From: Chryseobacterium indologenes
GTDB lineage: Bacteria > Bacteroidota > Bacteroidia > Flavobacteriales > Weeksellaceae
Direction of reading: 5' to 3'
Length of the DNA stretch: 64,000 nucleotides
NCBI GenBank assembly: GCA_001013295.1
Contig: LAZY01000023.1
Span: forward strand, 1-64,000
The first letter of the stretch is position 1. Every line of letters starts with the position of its first letter. Shown here piece after piece: positions 61,108-64,000 of the stretch. Both the position numbers and the translations under genes were made by a program. The notes below the pieces were generated by a model. That model made no database searches. It saw nothing but the letters and a program-made list of their open reading frames with translations, and was not told the DNA's origin.

Positions 61108-62031
61108 CTAATATTTCTGAAACTGCTCCGCAATCCATTGAAGCAGATCTTCATAGTCTTTTTCAGAATATCCCAACTGCAAATAATGAATATCATCCGC
61201 TTTTCGGTACCACGTCAACTGGCGTTTTGCATATCTGCGGCTGTTCTTTTTGATTTCAGAAACGGCAAATTCCAGATCCCATTCTCCATCAAAATATTTG
61301 AACAGTTCGGAATACCCTACCGTATTTAATGCGGTCAGCCCTTTGAACTTTTCCAAACCTTTAACCTCATCTAAAAGCCCTTTCTCCATCATTATATCCA
61401 CCCTGCGGTTGATTCGGTCATACAATTCTTCTCTTGGAGCTTCTATACCGATTCGAATCGTATTAAAATCTCTGGAATCCTGAGAAACAGCAATCTGTTC
61501 CGAATATTTTTTATCGGTTTGCCAGATAACATCAATGGCCCGTAACAGTCTTCGATGATTGTGAATATCCACCACTTCAAAATAGGCAGGATCTAAATCT
61601 TTCAAAATATCCTGAAGTTTTTCAATCCCCTCCTCTTCCATTATTTTCTGAAGTTTCTCCTGATTTTCAGGGTCAGCTTCAGGCAGATCATTCAAACCTT
61701 CGATCACTGCTTTTTCGTACATCATGCTTCCGCCGACAAGAATGACCGTATCATGGGTCTTGAACAGTTCATTGAGTTTTTTCAGGGCATCTTCCTCATA
61801 TTGCCCTATAGAATAATATTCTTCTACAGAAAGATTTCCGATAAAATGATGAGGTGCTGCAGCCAGTTCTTCCTCTGAAGGAGCGGCGGTTCCTATTTTC
61901 ATTTCTTTAAAAAACTGTCTGGAATCACAGGAGACAATCTCTGTATTGAAATGCTGGGCCAGATCAATTGCCAATTTTGTTTTACCAATTCCGGTGGGAC
62001 CCACTACAGAAATTAAATTTTTATTTTTCAC
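61108..62031 (-). CDS. miaA: tRNA dimethylallyltransferase
   Basis: MiaA isopentenylates A37 of tRNAs reading UNN codons. The 307 residues fit the family. The P-loop is VVGPTGIGKTKLAIDLA (~10-26), followed by SCDSRQFFKEMKIGTAAPS with the conserved Asp and Ser, HHFIGNLSVEEYYSIG, and VLVGGSMMYEKAVIEGL (the usual GGTGLY loop in altered form). HNHRRLLRAIDV and RYAKRQLTWYRK complete the set. It is a single minus-strand gene, divergent from yicC. Confidence 0.96.
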   Translation of the reverse strand: MKNKNLISVVGPTGIGKTKLAIDLAQHFNTEIVSCDSRQFFKEMKIGTAAPSEEELAAAPHHFIGNLSVEEYYSIGQYEEDALKKLNELFKTHDTVILVGGSMMYEKAVIEGLNDLPEADPENQEKLQKIMEEEGIEKLQDILKDLDPAYFEVVDIHNHRRLLRAIDVIWQTDKKYSEQIAVSQDSRDFNTIRIGIEAPREELYDRINRRVDIMMEKGLLDEVKGLEKFKGLTALNTVGYSELFKYFDGEWDLEFAVSEIKKNSRRYAKRQLTWYRKADDIHYLQLGYSEKDYEDLLQWIAEQFQKY

Positions 62032-62066
62032 TGCGCTAATTTACGAAAATGAGTTTATTTAATGTA

Positions 62067-62158
62067 CCGGAAGAGGAAGCCTGATGCAGGAAGTTAAAAT
62101 TAAATTTCATTTATCATTCATAACAATCTTACCGCTTCCTGCTTCTATCTCCCAGCTA
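62067..62158. repeat. Heptad-type repeat in two complementary arms
   Basis: The left part (62067-62094) has GGAAG units at 6-14 base intervals: CCGGAAG, AGGAAGC, CTGATGC, AGGAAGT. The right part (62135-62155) reads CTTCCTG, CTTCTAT, CTCCCAG, which is the complement class. The two can fold into an imperfect hairpin. Confidence 0.6.
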
Positions 62159-62191
62159 TTTAACATTAGTTAAACTATAGACTTAAATGTT

Positions 62192-62199
62192 TATCTTTG
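62192..62199 (+). promoter_or_regulatory. -7 box of yicC
   Basis: TATCTTTG matches TAnnTTTG exactly and ends 17 bases before the ATG at 62217. Confidence 0.55.
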
Positions 62200-62216
62200 T
62201 AGAACAATAAAAAACT

Positions 62217-63074
62217 ATGATTTTATCAATGACTGGCTTCGGTAGAGCCGAAGGTGTTTTTGAAGGAAAAAAAATAACAATAGATATTAAATCTTTGAAC
62301 AGTAAGAGCTTTGATTTAAATATCAAAATTCCTTTACGTTACAAAGAAAAAGAATTTGAGATCCGAAAAATTCTTAATGATAGAATTATCCGTGGAAAAG
62401 TAGACTGCTACATCAATATCGAAAATCTTGAGGAGTCTAATGATGTAAAGATCAATAAAAATCTGATTGATTCTTATATCAATGAGCTTAAAAATATTGC
62501 TTCAGATGGCCCTCAATTCGAATATCTTAAAATGGCAGTTCGACTTCCCGATGCGATTACCTCAAGACCGGATGAACTTACGGAAGGAGAATGGGAATCA
62601 TTGGCAAAAATCGTCAATGCAGCCGTAGACCGTTTCGAAGAATTCAGAAAAACGGAAGGTGGTATTCTTCATGAAGAACTGAACAGAAACATCGTAAATA
62701 TTGAAAAATATCTAGGTGAAGTTATTCCTTTTGAAGAAGAAAGAATTGCGAGTGTAAAAGAACGTTATCAAAAAGCTTTAAAAGAATTTGAAAACGTAGA
62801 TGAAACCCGTTTCTACCAGGAAATGGCTTATTTCACAGAAAAACTTGATATTTCAGAAGAGAAGGTAAGACTTACCCAGCATTTGAAATATTATAAAGAA
62901 GTAATGGACAATGAATCTTTCAACGGGAAAAAACTGGGCTTTATTTCTCAGGAAATCGGAAGAGAGATCAATACATTAGGTTCTAAAGCCAATCATGCTG
63001 CCATCCAGAAACTGGTAGTGATGATGAAGGATGATCTTGAAAAAATAAAAGAACAAACGTTAAACGTATTGTAA
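62217..63074 (+). CDS. YicC-family endoribonuclease
   Basis: The 285-residue protein begins MILSMTGFGRAEG, the invariant YicC opening. It continues with IDIKSLNSKSFDLNIKIP, then FRKTEGGILHEEL, and the C-terminal DUF1732 segment with FISQEIGREINTLGSKANH. E. coli YicC is reported to act in RNA degradation; the role here is assumed similar. In many bacteria yicC lies next to gmk, as here (79 bases upstream of gmk), with a heptad repeat between. Confidence 0.95.
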   Translation: MILSMTGFGRAEGVFEGKKITIDIKSLNSKSFDLNIKIPLRYKEKEFEIRKILNDRIIRGKVDCYINIENLEESNDVKINKNLIDSYINELKNIASDGPQFEYLKMAVRLPDAITSRPDELTEGEWESLAKIVNAAVDRFEEFRKTEGGILHEELNRNIVNIEKYLGEVIPFEEERIASVKERYQKALKEFENVDETRFYQEMAYFTEKLDISEEKVRLTQHLKYYKEVMDNESFNGKKLGFISQEIGREINTLGSKANHAAIQKLVVMMKDDLEKIKEQTLNVL

Positions 63075-63115
63075 TGATAGGTACGAGATGCGTGGTTGTC
63101 ATTTCTAAAAAAGAA

Positions 63116-63143
63116 ACCCGAAACTCGGATCTCGTAACCCGAA
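63116..63143. repeat. Heptad array ACCCGAA, four units
   Basis: Units ACCCGAA, ACTCGGA, TCTCGTA and ACCCGAA run at exact 7-bp pitch. ATCTCGTA within it (63129-63136) is complementary to TACGAGAT at 63082-63089, so a hairpin between yicC and gmk can form. Confidence 0.7.
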
Positions 63144-63153
63144 ATTGTAAAAA

Positions 63154-63717
63154 ATGGATAAAGTAATTATATTTTCAGCACCATCCGGGAGCGGAAAAAC
63201 TACATTGGTAAAACATTCTCTGGAAACATTTCCTGAGCTGGAATTTTCAATTTCGTGTACAACAAGACAGCCAAGAGGAAGCGAAGTACATGCAGTAGAT
63301 TATCATTTTTTGTCGCCTGACGAATTCAGACAGAAAATTTCTGAAGATGCTTTTGTAGAATATGAAGAAGTATATACTGACAAATATTACGGTACTTTAA
63401 AATCTGAAGTGGAAAAGATCTGGAAACAGGGAAAAGTTGTTATTTTTGATGTAGATGTAAAAGGAGGAATCTCTCTGAAAAAATATTTTGGAGAAAAAGC
63501 ATTGTCTATTTTTATAGAACCACCTTCCATCGAAGAATTGGAACGAAGATTGATTTCCAGAAATACAGATGATGCAGAAACCATCAAAACCCGTGTAGCA
63601 AAGGCAGAAGAAGAAATGACCTATGCCAGCGAGTTTGACAGGATCGTAATCAATACCGATCTTGATGTAGCTAAAAAAGAAATAGAAAGTTTAATAAAAA
63701 GTTTTATCAGTAATTAA
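63154..63717 (+). CDS. gmk: Guanylate kinase
   Basis: Gmk phosphorylates GMP to GDP. The 187 residues match the family: P-loop FSAPSGSGKTTLVKH, GMP-binding SISCTTRQPRGSEVHAVDYHF, then FVEYEEVYTDKYYGTLKSEVE, VIFDVDVKGGISLKKYF and the lid RRLISRNTDDAETIKTRV. It follows yicC and precedes nadA, with repeat-rich gaps on both sides. Confidence 0.97.
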   Translation: MDKVIIFSAPSGSGKTTLVKHSLETFPELEFSISCTTRQPRGSEVHAVDYHFLSPDEFRQKISEDAFVEYEEVYTDKYYGTLKSEVEKIWKQGKVVIFDVDVKGGISLKKYFGEKALSIFIEPPSIEELERRLISRNTDDAETIKTRVAKAEEEMTYASEFDRIVINTDLDVAKKEIESLIKSFISN

Positions 63718-63720
63718 TGG

Positions 63721-63748
63721 CTGGAAGATGGAAGCCGGAGGACGGGAG
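63721..63748. repeat. Heptad array NNGGAAG, four units
   Basis: CTGGAAG, ATGGAAG, CCGGAGG and ACGGGAG at exact 7-bp pitch, beginning 4 bases after the gmk stop. Same class as 53392-53419. Confidence 0.8.
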
Positions 63749-63767
63749 TAAAATACTACCCTCAAAA

Positions 63768-63802
63768 TCTGACTTCTAATTTCTAACCTCTAGCTTCTGA
63801 TA
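63768..63802. repeat. Heptad array TCTAACT, five units
   Basis: TCTGACT, TCTAATT, TCTAACC, TCTAGCT and TCTGATA at exact 7-bp pitch, 20 bases after the NNGGAAG array. Same class as 38103-38168. Confidence 0.8.
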
Positions 63803-63821
63803 ATAAAAAATTGAGGTGGAT

Positions 63822-64000
63822 ATGAGTACCGAAACATTAGAAAAAGCTAAATCTGCAATTCCTGTAAGAGGATTTCTGGATATAAAAGATATTGCCATTC
63901 CCCAGGGAGAAGAATTGGTGAAAGCTATTCTTAAGCTTAAAGAAGAAAAGAATGCTGTAATCCTTGCCCATTATTACCAACCGGGAGAAATTCAGGATAT
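63822..64000 (+). CDS. nadA: Quinolinate synthase, N-terminal part (runs off the window)
   Basis: NadA condenses iminoaspartate with dihydroxyacetone phosphate to quinolinate for NAD synthesis, using a 4Fe-4S cluster. Only the first 59 residues are visible. The motif NAVILAHYYQPGEIQD is the family's characteristic early segment with the substrate-binding His and Tyr. The start at 63822 is preceded by TTGAGGTGGAT, one of the few purine-rich leaders in this window. The cluster Cys lie outside. Confidence 0.9.
   Translation, partial: MSTETLEKAKSAIPVRGFLDIKDIAIPQGEELVKAILKLKEEKNAVILAHYYQPGEIQD

Noticed and set aside
27967-63802. Heptad arrays as CRISPR remnants
   Set aside because: Units are 7 bp with no spacers and no cas genes.

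Overview
The window looks like chromosome of a Chryseobacterium-like member of the Flavobacteriia (Bacteroidota). The DNA is AT-rich. Many start regions lack a purine-rich Shine-Dalgarno, and several have the Bacteroidota -7 box TAnnTTTG shortly upstream. Four secreted proteins end in type IX secretion (T9SS) type A sorting domains, and a T9SS plug protein is encoded. The order rpmB-rpmG-DUF4295-ftsY also fits. I see no rRNA, tRNA, CRISPR array, insertion sequence or prophage. The genus call is inference from protein style and gene order.

Layout. 1-3.2 kb: the end of a CzcA/CusA heavy-metal RND pump overlapping its outer-membrane factor. 3.4-8.6 kb: a DUF1801 protein and two paralogous T9SS-exported fibronectin-type proteins. 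8.7-11.5 kb: aminotransferase, lipoprotein, murB. 11.9-16.6 kb: proC, a VanZ-like protein, lnt and an FG-GAP repeat T9SS protein. 16.9-19.3 kb: L28, L33, DUF4295, an exported RidA-like protein, ftsY and a GlsB-type membrane protein. 19.4-21.6 kb: sppA and folK, divergent. 21.6-26 kb: three tandem OmpA-type genes, two sharing a recently homogenised barrel but carrying different C-terminal domains. 26-32 kb: recQ-like helicase, fmt, Crp/Fnr regulator, ribB with a degenerate RibA half, and a luciferase-like oxidoreductase. 32.3-37.4 kb: accessory stretch with a nonsense-interrupted gene, unknown lipoproteins, an astacin-type protease and a PIF1-like helicase. 37.5-45.1 kb: gamma carbonic anhydrase, NifU-type protein, flavin reductase, hemH, an M4 protease, the T9SS plug protein and a metallo-hydrolase. 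45.2-46.3 kb: an LRR protein and a DUF7674-like protein. 46.4-52.6 kb: a trehalose-type utilisation cluster (TonB receptor, trehalase, MFS importer) with a divergent AraC regulator. 52.7-60.6 kb: a thioredoxin-like protein, then a TetR-controlled tripartite RND multidrug efflux system with four copies of one palindromic operator. 60.8 kb: a small double-glycine-leader peptide. 61.1-64 kb: miaA, yicC, gmk and the start of nadA.

Most unexpected structure lies between genes. There are arrays of degenerate 7-bp repeats in several sequence classes (27967, 38103, 53392, 62067, 63116, 63721, 63768). There are also long inverted-repeat elements (3210-3398, 11657-11736, 29075-29218, 42998-43030, 59049-59115). 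Two of these elements (3210-3398 and 29075-29218) share an internal core in opposite orientation, so they form a dispersed family. The best candidates for new biology are these repeat families, the operator array before the efflux operon, the OmpA conversion tract, the double-glycine peptide, and the exported RidA-like protein without its usual arginine.
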